A stretch of DNA of 64,000 nt, taken from NCBI RefSeq assembly GCF_002860255.1, contig NZ_PGVE01000040.1:99611-163610 (forward strand), written 5' to 3'. Within the stretch, counting starts at the first letter, position 1. Every line of letters starts with the position of its first letter. The translations under genes and the position numbers were made by a program. Under the pieces are notes generated by a model. That model had not been told where the DNA came from. It did not search any database and saw nothing but the letters and a program-made list of their open reading frames with translations. The stretch comes from Neobacillus cucumis (GTDB lineage Bacteria; Bacillota; Bacilli; Bacillales; Cytobacillaceae). Positions 52,190 to 61,689 of the stretch are shown here, one piece after another.

Positions 52190-52370
52190 CTTTTTGAGAG
52201 TAATTTTACCTTATCCGAGAGTAATGATGTCTTATCCGAGAGTTTATTTTATTTATCCGAGAGTACCTCACCGCATCCGAGAGTTTATTTCATTTATCCG
52301 AGAGTAACTCACCGCATCCGAGAGTTTATTTCATTTTTCCGAGAGTAACTCACCGCATCCGAGAGTAAAA
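52190..52370. repeat. Tandem array of about nine 21-bp units (core ATCCGAGAGT)
   Basis: The core TCCGAGAGT recurs at intervals of 20-22 bases from 52214 to 52366, with a degenerate first unit (TTTTTGAGAGTAA) at 52191. From 52253 the units alternate between two spacers, TTTATTTCATTT and AACTCACCGC, giving a 41-42-bp higher-order repeat. Confidence 0.9.
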
Positions 52371-52396
52371 CCACAAAATCACTCTCCAACCAAAAA

Positions 52397-52426
52397 GATC
52401 CCCCCCTCCAAATGGAGAGCAGGATC
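52397..52426 (-). terminator. Terminator of aceBA operon
   Basis: The minus strand GATCCTGCTCTCC pairs with GGAGGGGGGGATC using two G-U pairs and is followed by TTTTTGG. Confidence 0.85.
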
Positions 52427-52436
52427 CACTCGAACA

Positions 52437-53720
52437 CTATTTATTACTAGTAAACTGCTCTACTTCCGTTGACCCCTTCAACGCTGTAGTCGATGACGTT
52501 CCACCAGTAATAACCATTGATACTTGATCAAAGTACCCTGTACCAACCTCACGCTGATGGCGTGTTGCCGTATAACCATATTGTTCGCTGTCAAACTCAG
52601 CCTGCTGCAATTCGGAGTATGCAGCCATACCACGCTCCTTGTACCCGCGAGCCAGCTCGAACATACTGTGATTCAGGGCATGGAAGCCAGCAAGCGTGAC
52701 GAACTGGAACTTGTAACCCATTTTTCCAAGCTCCTCTTGGAACCTAGCAATCGTCTCCTGATCCAGTTTCTTTTTCCAGTTAAAGGATGGAGAACAGTTA
52801 TAGGCTAATAGTTTGCCAGGAAACTTCTCATGGATCGCTTCTGCAAACTTTTTAGCTTCCTCAATATTCGGCTCAGAGGTTTCACACCAAATTAAGTCTG
52901 CATAAGGAGCATAGGCTAAACCGCGTGCAATTGCCTGATCAATGCCAGCCCTGGTACGGAAGAATCCTTCCGGGGTACGTTCACCGGTAATAAATGGAGC
53001 ATCGTTCCTATCGATATCACTTGTAATCAAATCAGCGGCATTTGCATCTGTCCGGGCAACCAGTACAGTTGGAACCCCCATTACATCTGCAGCCAGACGT
53101 GCTGCAATCAGATTGCGTACGGCTGTTTGCGTCGGCAGCAGCACCTTCCCCCCTAAGTGTCCGCACTTCTTCTCGGATGACAACTGATCTTCAAAGTGGA
53201 CCCCTGAAGCACCGGCTTCAATCATGCCTTTCATTAGTTCAAAACAGTTTAACTGTCCGCCGAAACCAGCTTCAGCATCAGCCACAATTGGGGCAAACCA
53301 ATCGATTGAATGATCTCCTTCAGAATGATGGATTTGGTCGGCGCGCTGAAGGGCTTGATTGATCCGTTTTACGACACTTGGTACACTGTTTGCTGGGTAC
53401 AAACTTTGGTCTGGATACATATGCCCTGAAAGGTTTGCATCGGCTGCAACTTGCCAGCCGCTTAAGTATATAGCTTTTAGCCCGGCTTTTACTTGCTGAA
53501 CGGCCTGATTGCCGGTTAACGCTCCAAGAGCATTAATATATTTTTCTTCGTTTAATAGCTTCCATAGTTTTTCAGCACCCTTACGAGCCAAAGTATGCTC
53601 AATATCAACCGAACCGCGGAGCTTGATTACATCCTCTGCCGTATAAGGTCTTGTAATCCCATTCCAACGGGTATCCATTTCCCAGCTTTCTTGTAATTGC
53701 GCAGCTCTTGAATCTGTCAT
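52437..53720 (-). CDS. aceA: Isocitrate lyase
   Basis: A 427-residue enzyme of the glyoxylate shunt that splits isocitrate to succinate and glyoxylate. The catalytic KKCGH is at 184-188 and is followed by LGGKVLLPT. Metal and substrate residues are in [20 protein letters not shown] and [11 protein letters not shown]. It lies 50 bases downstream of aceB on the same transcript. Together they allow growth on acetate or fatty acids. Confidence 0.96.
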   Translation of the reverse strand: MTDSRAAQLQESWEMDTRWNGITRPYTAEDVIKLRGSVDIEHTLARKGAEKLWKLLNEEKYINALGALTGNQAVQQVKAGLKAIYLSGWQVAADANLSGHMYPDQSLYPANSVPSVVKRINQALQRADQIHHSEGDHSIDWFAPIVADAEAGFGGQLNCFELMKGMIEAGASGVHFEDQLSSEKKCGHLGGKVLLPTQTAVRNLIAARLAADVMGVPTVLVARTDANAADLITSDIDRNDAPFITGERTPEGFFRTRAGIDQAIARGLAYAPYADLIWCETSEPNIEEAKKFAEAIHEKFPGKLLAYNCSPSFNWKKKLDQETIARFQEELGKMGYKFQFVTLAGFHALNHSMFELARGYKERGMAAYSELQQAEFDSEQYGYTATRHQREVGTGYFDQVSMVITGGTSSTTALKGSTEVEQFTSNK

Positions 53721-53770
53721 TTTAAAATTCCTCCTATTTATCTATTAAAATATTTTTTATAAAGAATCCC

Positions 53771-55363
53771 TTATAACTGTTGATACCCAGGCAGTGTTAA
53801 GAAGTCGATAAATTCATCATTCAAGATTAATTGGTCAAACAGTTGAACCGCTTCAGCAAACCGGCTCTTCTCAAAGTTTTGCGCCCCGACCTCCTGCTTG
53901 ATCTTCTCCAATTCTTCTAACTTAAATTGCTCATACATTTCAGCAGTCACTTTTCTGCCATCATCTAAAATACCTTTTGGATGACGAATCCACTGCCAAA
54001 CTTGAGCCCGTGAGATTTCCGCCGTTGCTGCGTCCTCCATCAAATGATGGATGGGAGCGGCACCTCTTCCATTGAGCCAAGAGGCTATATATTGAATACC
54101 AACATTAATGTTGGTGCGAACACCTTCTTCTGTGATTGTGCCATTTGGTACTTCTAACAAGTCAGCAGCCGTAATCGTAATTTTCTGTTGTTTGGCTGTA
54201 TGGATTTGGTTCGGTGTTGGCATTTCTCGATTGAATACTTCCATTGCCACCGGTACTAGACCAGGGTGTGCGACCCATGTTCCATCATGACCATCCCGTG
54301 CCTCACGCTCTTTATCTGCACGTACCTTGGCGAACGCTTCCTCATTTGCCTGCGGGTTATTTTTCACAGGAATTTGCGCAGCCATTCCGCCCATTGCAGG
54401 AGCCTTTCGGCGATGACAGGTTTTGATTGTTAACAAGGAGTAGGAACGCATAAACGGTGAAGTCATGGTTACTTGTGAGCGATCTGGCAGAATGACTTCC
54501 TTTTGATTACGCAGTTTTTTAATATAGCTGAAAATATAATCCCAGCGGCCGCAGTTTAATCCGGCTGAGTGTTCCTTTAATTCGTAGAGAATTTCATCCA
54601 TTTCAAACGCAGCCAAAATTGTTTCAATTAATACAGTTGCTTTAATGGTACCCTGAGGAATCCCAAGCTTTTCCTGTGTATAGACAAATACATCATTCCA
54701 CAGCCTTGCTTCTAAGTGACTTTCAAGCTTTGGCAGGTAAAAATAAGGCCCAGATCCTTTTGTAAGAAGTGTGTTTACATTGTGGTAAAAGTACATTCCA
54801 AAATCGAAAAAGCTTCCTGAGATAGGCTTGCCATCTAATAGCACATGTTTCTCTTCGAGATGAAGTCCACGCGGCCTAACGATGAGCACCGCTGTTTCTT
54901 CTCCAAGTTCATATCTTTTCCCATTTGGATTCTCAAAGGATATCGTCCGGTTGATTGCATCTCTTAGGTTGATTTGTCCTTCCATGATACTCTCCCATGT
55001 TGGTGAGGTAGCATCCTCAAAATCAGCCATAAACAGTTTTGCACCTGAGTTCAACGCATTAATGACCATTTTCCGATCAGTTGGTCCGGTTATTTCAACC
55101 CGGCGATCCTGTAGATCTTTTGGCAACGGAGCAATTGTCCAATCCCCGCTCCTAATAGGTTTCGTTTCTGGAAGAAAATCCGGGAGCTTGCCGTTGTTAA
55201 TTTCCTCCTGCCGTTTTTCTCTGTACTGCAACAGTTCGTTTCTGCGCGCACCAAACTTGCGCTCTAATTCTTCAATTAAGTTTAATGCCCCGGGTGTCAA
55301 AATCTCCTCGTACTGGGCCTTTAAGGCCCCAACCACTTCAATACCTGTAGTTTGCGTCGACAT
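53771..55363 (-). CDS. aceB: Malate synthase A
   Basis: A 530-residue enzyme that condenses glyoxylate with acetyl-CoA to malate. Motifs include [29 protein letters not shown] with the active-site Arg, [20 protein letters not shown], and the late [17 protein letters not shown] at 55363 is preferred with AAGG five bases upstream. The frame to 55375 opens with a GTG inside that purine run. Upstream lies an inverted repeat that overlaps the probable promoter. Confidence 0.95.
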   Translation of the reverse strand: MSTQTTGIEVVGALKAQYEEILTPGALNLIEELERKFGARRNELLQYREKRQEEINNGKLPDFLPETKPIRSGDWTIAPLPKDLQDRRVEITGPTDRKMVINALNSGAKLFMADFEDATSPTWESIMEGQINLRDAINRTISFENPNGKRYELGEETAVLIVRPRGLHLEEKHVLLDGKPISGSFFDFGMYFYHNVNTLLTKGSGPYFYLPKLESHLEARLWNDVFVYTQEKLGIPQGTIKATVLIETILAAFEMDEILYELKEHSAGLNCGRWDYIFSYIKKLRNQKEVILPDRSQVTMTSPFMRSYSLLTIKTCHRRKAPAMGGMAAQIPVKNNPQANEEAFAKVRADKEREARDGHDGTWVAHPGLVPVAMEVFNREMPTPNQIHTAKQQKITITAADLLEVPNGTITEEGVRTNINVGIQYIASWLNGRGAAPIHHLMEDAATAEISRAQVWQWIRHPKGILDDGRKVTAEMYEQFKLEELEKIKQEVGAQNFEKSRFAEAVQLFDQLILNDEFIDFLTLPGYQQL

Positions 55364-55380
55364 GAACTCCTTCACCTCTT

Positions 55381-55422
55381 TGTTATAATACAGTACTTAC
55401 CTACGTGTTGTATTATATAACA
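55381..55422 (-). promoter_or_regulatory. aceB: Inverted repeat in the aceB promoter region
   Basis: TGTTATAATACA (55381-55392) and TGTATTATATAACA (55409-55422) face each other across 16 bases. The minus strand contains TATAAT within the second arm, so a repressor here would block RNA polymerase. Confidence 0.45.
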
Positions 55423-55502
55423 GTATTTTGGAAAAAGGAACCACTTTTTTAGAAAATTTTATAAAATGGGTAAATCCCCCTTATAACTCGGTTAATTTAT
55501 TC

Positions 55503-55542
55503 AAAAAAAAAAAAAAACGGATACCTTCTAAAAAGGCACCCG
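55503..55542 (-). terminator. Terminator of nas operon with 15-base A/T run
   Basis: The stem CGGGTGCC ... GGTATCCG (with an inner CTTTTTAGAAG) precedes a run of 15 T on the minus strand. Confidence 0.85.
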
Positions 55543-55545
55543 CTC

Positions 55546-56163
55546 TTACTTCCACTCTTCATATAAACGCTTGAAATCCTCCAAGCGATTTTGACTGTCA
55601 AAAAAATCCTCACTTACAATCGCTGTTAGCAGTTTTCTTTTTAAAGAAGCATCTTCTACTTCTTTCAAAATAAATTGCCTTGTAGTAAAAAGGAAATCTA
55701 GATACTCTTCGTACCGCTCATCAAATTGTTGTTCTAGCTCAGCACGTAACTTTTTGGCAAGTATCGGGCTCGCTCCTCCTGTTGAAACGGCAATACTCAA
55801 CCGGCCTCGCTGCACATGGGCCGGAAGATGGAAATCCGAGTGATCTGGATCATCCGCTATCGTTACCAGCTGATGTTTTTCTGCAAAGGAATATACCGAT
55901 TGGTTAATCTCCTTGTGATCTGTTGCCGCAAAAATTAGCGAAGCATCTTTAAGGTCTTCTGCTGAAAAGGTCTTTTCCTTCCAGACAATTTTCCCATCAA
56001 GGAAAAGGGTTTGCATTCCAGCAGTTACCTCCGGACTTATAACCTCAATACTGGCCCCTGTACCAAGAAGGCTGCGTACCTTCCGCTCGGCAACCCTGCC
56101 GCCGCCGATCACAACTACCTTTTTTCCATGAAGCTGCAACATAATCGGATAGTTTGTATTCAT
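55546..56163 (-). CDS. Precorrin-2 dehydrogenase, SirC-like
   Basis: A 205-residue protein that oxidises precorrin-2 to sirohydrochlorin with NAD. The Rossmann motif VVVIGGGRVAERKVRSLL is at about 15-32, and ISPEVT, FAATDH and VSTGGASPILAKKLR follow. It is the short form without a ferrochelatase-methylase fusion, comparable to SirC/YlnF. It overlaps the nasF-like gene by four bases (ATGA). It supplies siroheme to the nitrite reductase of the same operon. The iron-inserting chelatase is not in the window. Confidence 0.9.
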   Translation of the reverse strand: MNTNYPIMLQLHGKKVVVIGGGRVAERKVRSLLGTGASIEVISPEVTAGMQTLFLDGKIVWKEKTFSAEDLKDASLIFAATDHKEINQSVYSFAEKHQLVTIADDPDHSDFHLPAHVQRGRLSIAVSTGGASPILAKKLRAELEQQFDERYEEYLDFLFTTRQFILKEVEDASLKRKLLTAIVSEDFFDSQNRLEDFKRLYEEWK

Positions 56164-57614
56164 TCTTGTACTCCCTGTAATGGATGCTTCACCATATAAT
56201 CTACTAATGCTTCTTTCGTAGGAGTGACTGGTTTTTCGGTCTCAGCCAATCCAGCTTTGATAGCAGCAGCTTGTGTTAATTCACCCATGGCAATGACCTG
56301 GACTTGATGAAGTAACTCAGCTGCATTCATTTGACAATCTTCTAATGTCGTTAAAAATGGTTCAACTGAAGCACTGCTTGGGAAGATCATCGTATTGATC
56401 TTTGCTTCTTTTAGCATTCTTTGAAAAATAGGAAGGAATTGACGGTCTAGTTCTTTTTCGCTCGTTACCATCATTTCAGCTTTTTGATAGTTTTTTTGCA
56501 GCAGGTGATTTTCCCCGATAACAAGCATATTCTCTGAATCCTCTATTTGTTGAGCCAGCTTCCCTATTACCCCGCGCTCCCGTAATGCTTTTATCGTTTT
56601 ACTAGATAATCCATAAAACTCAGCATGTATACGGCGAATATCAATCTCCGCTTCGAGCAAGGCTTCGAAAAATTCAGCCGCACTTTCTGGTGAGGTAAAT
56701 AATATTTTTTCATAAGCAGCAACCCTTGTGAGATCAAGCGGGATTTTTGTTACTTTCCACTTTGGAAATTCAATCACATCTGCCCCTTGAGCCTGTAATT
56801 CTTTGGCTAATACACTTGGGCTTGCACTTGTCCGGGCAAGCAGAATTTGCCTGCCATACAATGGCTTTTTCTCAAACCAGCTGATTTTTTCTCGAAGAGA
56901 GATGACGTCTCCGACTAAAATGATTGACGGATTACTAAACTTGGATTGTAACACCTTCTCAGAAATATCTGCTAATGTCCCTTGCAATGTCCTTTGACGG
57001 CCAAATGTGCCCCAATGTATCAATATTACGGGTGTAGACGAAGGTTTCCCATATCGGATGAGATTCTCACAAATAAACGGTAAATTTCCGACTCCCATAT
57101 AAAAAGCAATAGTATCCACACCTCGTGCGAGACCTTCCCAATCAAGGAGCGGTTTGCCATTCTGTGATTTGTCATGAGCGGTAACGACCGCAAAGGATTC
57201 TGCATGTTCCCGGTGGGTCACAGGGATTCCAGTATAAAGGGGGGCTGCAATCCCCGATGAAATGCCAGGAACGATTTCAAAAGGAATCTGGAATTCAGCC
57301 AGGGCAGCAGCTTCCTCGCCCACTCTGCCAAAAATACCAGGATCGCCGCCTTTTAAACGAACCACTAATTTTCCTTCTAATGCCTTTTGCACTAGAAGGC
57401 CATTTATGTTCTCTTGGCGCAATGTATGGCGGTCAGGTAATTTACCGCAATAAATTAGCTCACAATCACTATCTGCATATTCTAATAGCTTAGGATTGGC
57501 AAGCCGGTCATATAATATGACCTCAGCCTGCTTAACCGCATCCAATCCTTTTACAGTGATTAAGCCCACATCCCCTGGCCCTGCTCCTACTAAAAATACT
57601 TTTCCTGTTTTCAT
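56160..57614 (-). CDS. nasF: Uroporphyrinogen-III C-methyltransferase fused to uroporphyrinogen-III synthase
   Basis: A 484-residue two-domain protein. The methyltransferase (1-245) has FLVGAGPGDVGLITVKGL, VRLKGGDPGIFGRVGEE, GISSGIAAPLYTGIPVTHRE and the MGVGNL segment. The synthase-like domain (about 255-475) has LARTSASPSVLAKEL and FTSPESAAEFFEALL. It makes precorrin-2 for siroheme. Length and place in nasDEF match B. subtilis NasF. Confidence 0.92.
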   Translation of the reverse strand: MKTGKVFLVGAGPGDVGLITVKGLDAVKQAEVILYDRLANPKLLEYADSDCELIYCGKLPDRHTLRQENINGLLVQKALEGKLVVRLKGGDPGIFGRVGEEAAALAEFQIPFEIVPGISSGIAAPLYTGIPVTHREHAESFAVVTAHDKSQNGKPLLDWEGLARGVDTIAFYMGVGNLPFICENLIRYGKPSSTPVILIHWGTFGRQRTLQGTLADISEKVLQSKFSNPSIILVGDVISLREKISWFEKKPLYGRQILLARTSASPSVLAKELQAQGADVIEFPKWKVTKIPLDLTRVAAYEKILFTSPESAAEFFEALLEAEIDIRRIHAEFYGLSSKTIKALRERGVIGKLAQQIEDSENMLVIGENHLLQKNYQKAEMMVTSEKELDRQFLPIFQRMLKEAKINTMIFPSSASVEPFLTTLEDCQMNAAELLHQVQVIAMGELTQAAAIKAGLAETEKPVTPTKEALVDYMVKHPLQGVQE

Positions 57615-57635
57615 GCTGCAGCCTTCCTTCCCCCG

Positions 57636-57956
57636 TTATAAAACGATAAAGATAATATCTTCCTTGACTTCCACCTTAAAAGTTCGGACCCGGCCTTCGT
57701 CAGGCGCCTGAACCTTTCCATCTACTAATGAGATTTTCCAATCATAGACCGGACAATACACATATTCGCCGCTGACCAGCCCTTCAGAGAGGACTCCGCC
57801 CTTTGGATGAGGACTTCGATTCTCTAGTGCGTAAACCTCGCCAGTGGTGGTTTTAAATAGAGCCACTTCTGTAGTATCAACTTTAATAGAATACCCAGCT
57901 CTTGGTTTTACATTTGCATAGTGTGCTACTGGAATACGGGTGATTGTTTCGATCAT
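57636..57956 (-). CDS. nasE: Nitrite reductase small subunit
   Basis: A 106-residue Rieske-fold subunit of the NADH-dependent nitrite reductase. The usual cluster ligands are incomplete: SPHP stands where CxH is expected and CPVYDWK where CxxH is expected. A [2Fe-2S] cluster is therefore unlikely, as in other NirD-type subunits. It starts inside the nasD stop (ATGA overlap). Its role is to support the large subunit. Confidence 0.93.
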   Translation of the reverse strand: MIETITRIPVAHYANVKPRAGYSIKVDTTEVALFKTTTGEVYALENRSPHPKGGVLSEGLVSGEYVYCPVYDWKISLVDGKVQAPDEGRVRTFKVEVKEDIIFIVL

Positions 57957-60376
57957 TTGGATTCACTCCCGACTGTAATGTTGTGTCTTGTATAATATTT
58001 ATCCTTAATTTCTTCATTTTGAATCGCTTCGTTCCATGGCTCAATATATTTTTTCAATGTTTGGTCCATTCTTTCGTTAAGGGCCCTTCTAGTCTCTTCG
58101 TTTGCTAGTACTTCCTTGACATGGTCAAGTCCCATCCGCTCTACCCACTTAGAGGTCCTCTCTAAGTAATTGGCTGTTTCGCGGTAATACTGGAGGTATG
58201 CCCCTGTCATTTCCATTACTTCCTCTTCGGTTTTCACAGTACATAGCAAGTCTCCAGCGCGAAGGTCTACCCCGCCATTACCAGCAACATAGATCTCCCA
58301 GCCGCCGTCGATACCAACAAAGCCGATATCCTTGATTCCTGCTTCTGAACAGTTTCTTGGACAAGCGGATACGCCCATTTTGACTTTGTGCGGTGTATCA
58401 AGACGTTCAAATTTCTTTTCAAGCTGGATGCCCAGTGCCATGGAATCTTGTGTTCCGTAGCGGCAGAATTGTGCACCAACACAGGTTTTAACGGTTCTTA
58501 ACGTTTTTCCGTAAGCATAGCCGGATGGCATATCAAGCTCTTCCCACATAGCCGGAAGGTCTTCTTTTTTCACTCCGAACAAACCGATCCGTTGTCCACC
58601 AGTTAATTTTACTAAAGGAACGTTATACTTTTCAGCAACTTCCGCAATTTTTTTCAAATCTGCTGCTGTAGTCACCCCGCCATACATTCTTGGTACAACG
58701 GAATACGTTCCATCTTTTTGAATATTAGCATGCATTTTCTCATTTACAAGACGAGAATCACGGTCATCCTTATATCCATCCATATGAATCATACCAAGAT
58801 AGTAGTTGATAGCCGGGCGGCATTTTGTACAGCCTTCCGTATTATTCCAATCAAGAACGTTCATTACCTCTTTTACACTTGTTAGTCCTTTTTCCTTTAT
58901 CTCAGCTACCAATTCCTCACGGCTTAATGTGGTACATCCGCATAAGCTTGTTTTTTGAGCCGCTGCCGCATCAAATTGATCCCCAAGTGTATGCGCAAGA
59001 ATTTGACTGACCATTGGTTTACATCGTCCGCAAGAACGTCCTGCGTTTGTACAATGGCTGACTTGGTCAAGTGTAGTTAGGCCTTGTGTTTGGATCGCTT
59101 CAACAATCGCTCCTTTTGTGACACCGTTACAGCCGCAGACTAGTTCATCATTTGCCATTGAGGCAACATCGTCACTGCCGCCTTCACCGGTACATTCTGT
59201 ATGGAAGATAGAGACTCCGCTGATATCTTCTTTTTTAGTCAGCATACGATATAACCGGGTGCTGTCTGTCGTGTCACCATATAGGACGATTCCAACAATA
59301 ACATTATTTCTTATTAAAACTCGTTTATAAAGACCTTCAAACTCATTGTAGGTCATAATGGATTTAGTTGTACCATCCTCGAAAATTTCACCCGCAGAGA
59401 AAAGATCCACACCGGCCACTTTCAGCTGTGTACCTGTAACAGAACCTTCATATGTCTTAGTATCGATACCACAAATATGGCTGGCTAAAATTTTACCTTG
59501 CTCATATAATGGTGCAACCAAGCCGTAAACAATTTCTCTGTGCTCCGCACATTCTCCGACTGCGTATATATGAGGGACACTTGTTTCCATAAAGTCATTG
59601 ACAACAATTCCGCGATTCACATAGATTCCGCTGTCTTTTGCTACTTGAACGTTAGACTTAATTCCAATAGCCATGACAACAAGATCCGCTTCAACTTCAG
59701 TACCGTCTTTAAAACGAAGACCTGTTACTCGGTCATCACCTAAAATTTCAACCGTTGCCTTCTCCATTAAGAAATTCATGCCTTGTGATTCTAGCTCTTG
59801 TTTAAGTAAAGAAGAAGCAATCGGGTCCAGCTGACGCTCCATGAGATGCGGCATTAAGTGTACCACGTCCACTTTCATGCCCAAGTTTAGCAGCCCTCGA
59901 GCTGCTTCAAGTCCAAGCAGCCCCCCGCCAATAACGACCGCTTTCTTGTATTGGTCCGCTGATTTGATCATCATTTCACAATCTTTTATATCACGAAAAC
60001 CCGTTACACCTTTTTTGTCAGCACCGGGAATTGGAAGAATGAAAGATTTTGAACCAGTCGCAATAATCAGCTCGTCATACTCTACTTCACGCCCCTGATC
60101 ACTGATTATACGTTTTGCCTCTGCATCGATTTGTACAACCGCTTCTCCTGTATAAAGTTTAATATTATTTTCTTTATACCACTCTAGCGGGTTGATAATA
60201 ATTTCTTCAAATTTTGTGTCCCCTTGAAGGATATTTGATAGTTTAATACGATTGTAGTTTGGATGCGGCTCTTCACCAAAGATGGTTATCTCAAATTCCC
60301 CTGAATTAACTTTAAGAATCTCCTCAATAGTTCTTACTCCAGCCATTCCGTTACCAATCATTACTAATTTCTTCAT
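57953..60376 (-). CDS. nasD: Nitrite reductase [NAD(P)H] large subunit
   Basis: This 807-residue flavo-siroheme enzyme reduces nitrite to ammonium. FAD-binding GNGMAGVRTIEEIL is at 8-21, and an NAD domain with VIGGGLLGLEAARGL at about 148-162. Two BFD-like [2Fe-2S] domains begin LVCGCNGVTKGAIVEAI and LCGCTTLSREELVAEI. Siroheme/[4Fe-4S] ligands are in CVGAQFCRYG and SACPRNCSEAG. The length matches B. subtilis NasD. It heads nasD-nasE-nasF-sirC-like. An Fnr-type palindrome sits at -41.5 from a good -10. Confidence 0.96.
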   Translation of the reverse strand: MKKLVMIGNGMAGVRTIEEILKVNSGEFEITIFGEEPHPNYNRIKLSNILQGDTKFEEIIINPLEWYKENNIKLYTGEAVVQIDAEAKRIISDQGREVEYDELIIATGSKSFILPIPGADKKGVTGFRDIKDCEMMIKSADQYKKAVVIGGGLLGLEAARGLLNLGMKVDVVHLMPHLMERQLDPIASSLLKQELESQGMNFLMEKATVEILGDDRVTGLRFKDGTEVEADLVVMAIGIKSNVQVAKDSGIYVNRGIVVNDFMETSVPHIYAVGECAEHREIVYGLVAPLYEQGKILASHICGIDTKTYEGSVTGTQLKVAGVDLFSAGEIFEDGTTKSIMTYNEFEGLYKRVLIRNNVIVGIVLYGDTTDSTRLYRMLTKKEDISGVSIFHTECTGEGGSDDVASMANDELVCGCNGVTKGAIVEAIQTQGLTTLDQVSHCTNAGRSCGRCKPMVSQILAHTLGDQFDAAAAQKTSLCGCTTLSREELVAEIKEKGLTSVKEVMNVLDWNNTEGCTKCRPAINYYLGMIHMDGYKDDRDSRLVNEKMHANIQKDGTYSVVPRMYGGVTTAADLKKIAEVAEKYNVPLVKLTGGQRIGLFGVKKEDLPAMWEELDMPSGYAYGKTLRTVKTCVGAQFCRYGTQDSMALGIQLEKKFERLDTPHKVKMGVSACPRNCSEAGIKDIGFVGIDGGWEIYVAGNGGVDLRAGDLLCTVKTEEEVMEMTGAYLQYYRETANYLERTSKWVERMGLDHVKEVLANEETRRALNERMDQTLKKYIEPWNEAIQNEEIKDKYYTRHNITVGSESK

Positions 60377-60445
60377 ATCTGGTTGGCTCCTTTATATTTA
60401 ATGGTTTATTTAAAATTTGAATTAATAGGTTATCTCTATAGTTAG

Positions 60446-60488
60446 ATTGTAAATGGTCCTCCCTAGAAAAATTGTGACGTTCGTCACA
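60446..60488 (-). promoter_or_regulatory. nasD: Fnr-type activated promoter of nasD
   Basis: TGTGACGTTCGTCACA (60473-60488) matches the Fnr consensus TGTGA-N6-TCACA. A TACAAT -10 lies at 60451-60446 on the minus strand. If transcription starts at 60439, the box is centred at -41.5, the class II activator position. No -35 box is needed. Confidence 0.7.
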
Positions 60489-60585
60489 TCTGTTTGCTCA
60501 ATTGTGAACATTTCAAGGAAATAATCAAAAACAATGATTGGCTAAACTAACCATTCCACCATAAAAAAAATGCCAAAACAAAAAA

Positions 60586-60600
60586 GGGTGACAGGCACCC
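60586..60600 (-). terminator. Terminator built from the dispersed 13-bp element
   Basis: GGGTGACAGGCACCC is flanked by AAAAA and TTTTT. It ends ten bases after the preceding membrane-protein gene on the minus strand. The copy is exact in its 13-bp core. Confidence 0.7.
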
Positions 60601-60608
60601 TTTTTACG

Positions 60609-61595
60609 TTATGCAGGTTGTTTACTTTTTTTTAGTAGGAGATGAGGTTTGATGAAGGCATTAAGGACTGGAATTAAGATACCGATTAGAGCGGCGGGAA
60701 CTAGTTCCCATATGGCTAACGGTGGTGTAATGAGTAGTCCAAACTCGTGGATAGCATATATGCAGAGAAAGTAAGCGGTGCTTCCAACAAGTCCAGCGAG
60801 CCAATTGGTTCGTTTAAATAATAAAAAGGCTAGCGGAATCAGTATGAGAGTAATCGGTACATAGGATGTAGGATATTCTACGGCAGCAAAGATTGTTTTT
60901 CCGGCAAATCTTAGTCCAATGTATAATACCGCTGCCGCAAATGGTATGGTGAAATCACGAAAAATTCGAATCGTCACCACAGTCAATAACCCCACCATTA
61001 ATACTGAATAAATAGGATAAACATATTCCGGGATGCCTCCAAATATCTGTGAAGCTGGATCCGAAATTAACTGAAGAATTTCCTTTGAGGCAATGGATTT
61101 ACCGTGAATGTACTGGTCATAAGAAATGGCCCCATTTTCCTGCTGCATATTTGGAAACATGAAGCATTCTAACAGAAACATGGCAAACCAAGTATGCATG
61201 GACTTCCATGTGGGTACGATATGCCACGTATATAAGTTATATGCTCGCCATACTCCAATGATCATGATATCTGTGGCTATATAGTAAATAAAGTGGGTTG
61301 GGCTCCAAGTTGTTAGATCAATTCCATAGGCAATATGATACGTAAAATCCAATGGGATCCCTATAAGAAACAGCGCATACCCAATGGTAATCAGATTTCG
61401 TGAAAAGCCATCCATATAATTAGCGCGTCTCCACTCCTGAAATAACAGGATTCCACCCAACGCAAACCCCATGGTATTTACAATATGGGGAATTGAGTAT
61501 TCCTCAAATAAATATTTAAAATGATAGGATGCGTCCCAAGCGGAGCCAATAAATTTTAATAAAAAGGCCAGCACCCATAATCGATAATATTTCAA
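60609..61595 (-). CDS. Uncharacterised polytopic membrane protein
   Basis: A 328-residue protein with about nine membrane segments. Histidines lie within or near several of them (DASYHFKYLF, LDFTYHIAYGIDL, WSPTHFIYY, WKSMHTWFAMF), which might bind a metal or heme. I do not recognise the family. It lies 94 bases downstream of a small membrane-protein gene on the same strand and upstream of the nas operon, but a terminator separates it from nasD. Confidence 0.75.
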   Translation of the reverse strand: MKYYRLWVLAFLLKFIGSAWDASYHFKYLFEEYSIPHIVNTMGFALGGILLFQEWRRANYMDGFSRNLITIGYALFLIGIPLDFTYHIAYGIDLTTWSPTHFIYYIATDIMIIGVWRAYNLYTWHIVPTWKSMHTWFAMFLLECFMFPNMQQENGAISYDQYIHGKSIASKEILQLISDPASQIFGGIPEYVYPIYSVLMVGLLTVVTIRIFRDFTIPFAAAVLYIGLRFAGKTIFAAVEYPTSYVPITLILIPLAFLLFKRTNWLAGLVGSTAYFLCIYAIHEFGLLITPPLAIWELVPAALIGILIPVLNAFIKPHLLLKKSKQPA

Positions 61596-61689
61596 TCAGT
61601 CCATCCCCTCTCAAGCTTTCAGCTTTTTGCCCCAAACACCCATCAACTAGTCAATTTCGATTTTCATTACAACTTCTGTTCATTTCATC

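Larger units (their letters stand above)
52119..52436. other. Intergenic region with tandem repeats
   Basis: No gene is seen. Most of the region is the 21-bp tandem array, followed by the aceA terminator. Confidence 0.7.

Noticed and set aside
52190..52370. CRISPR array
   Set aside because: Units are 21 bp with spacers that are themselves repeated, and no cas genes are present.
55503..55517. 15-base A run as a phase-variation tract
   Set aside because: It is the U-tract of a terminator outside any gene, so length changes would not shift a reading frame.
57636..57956. Loss of Rieske ligands in NasE as a novel defect
   Set aside because: NirD/NasE-type small subunits commonly lack a complete set of cluster ligands, so this is expected.
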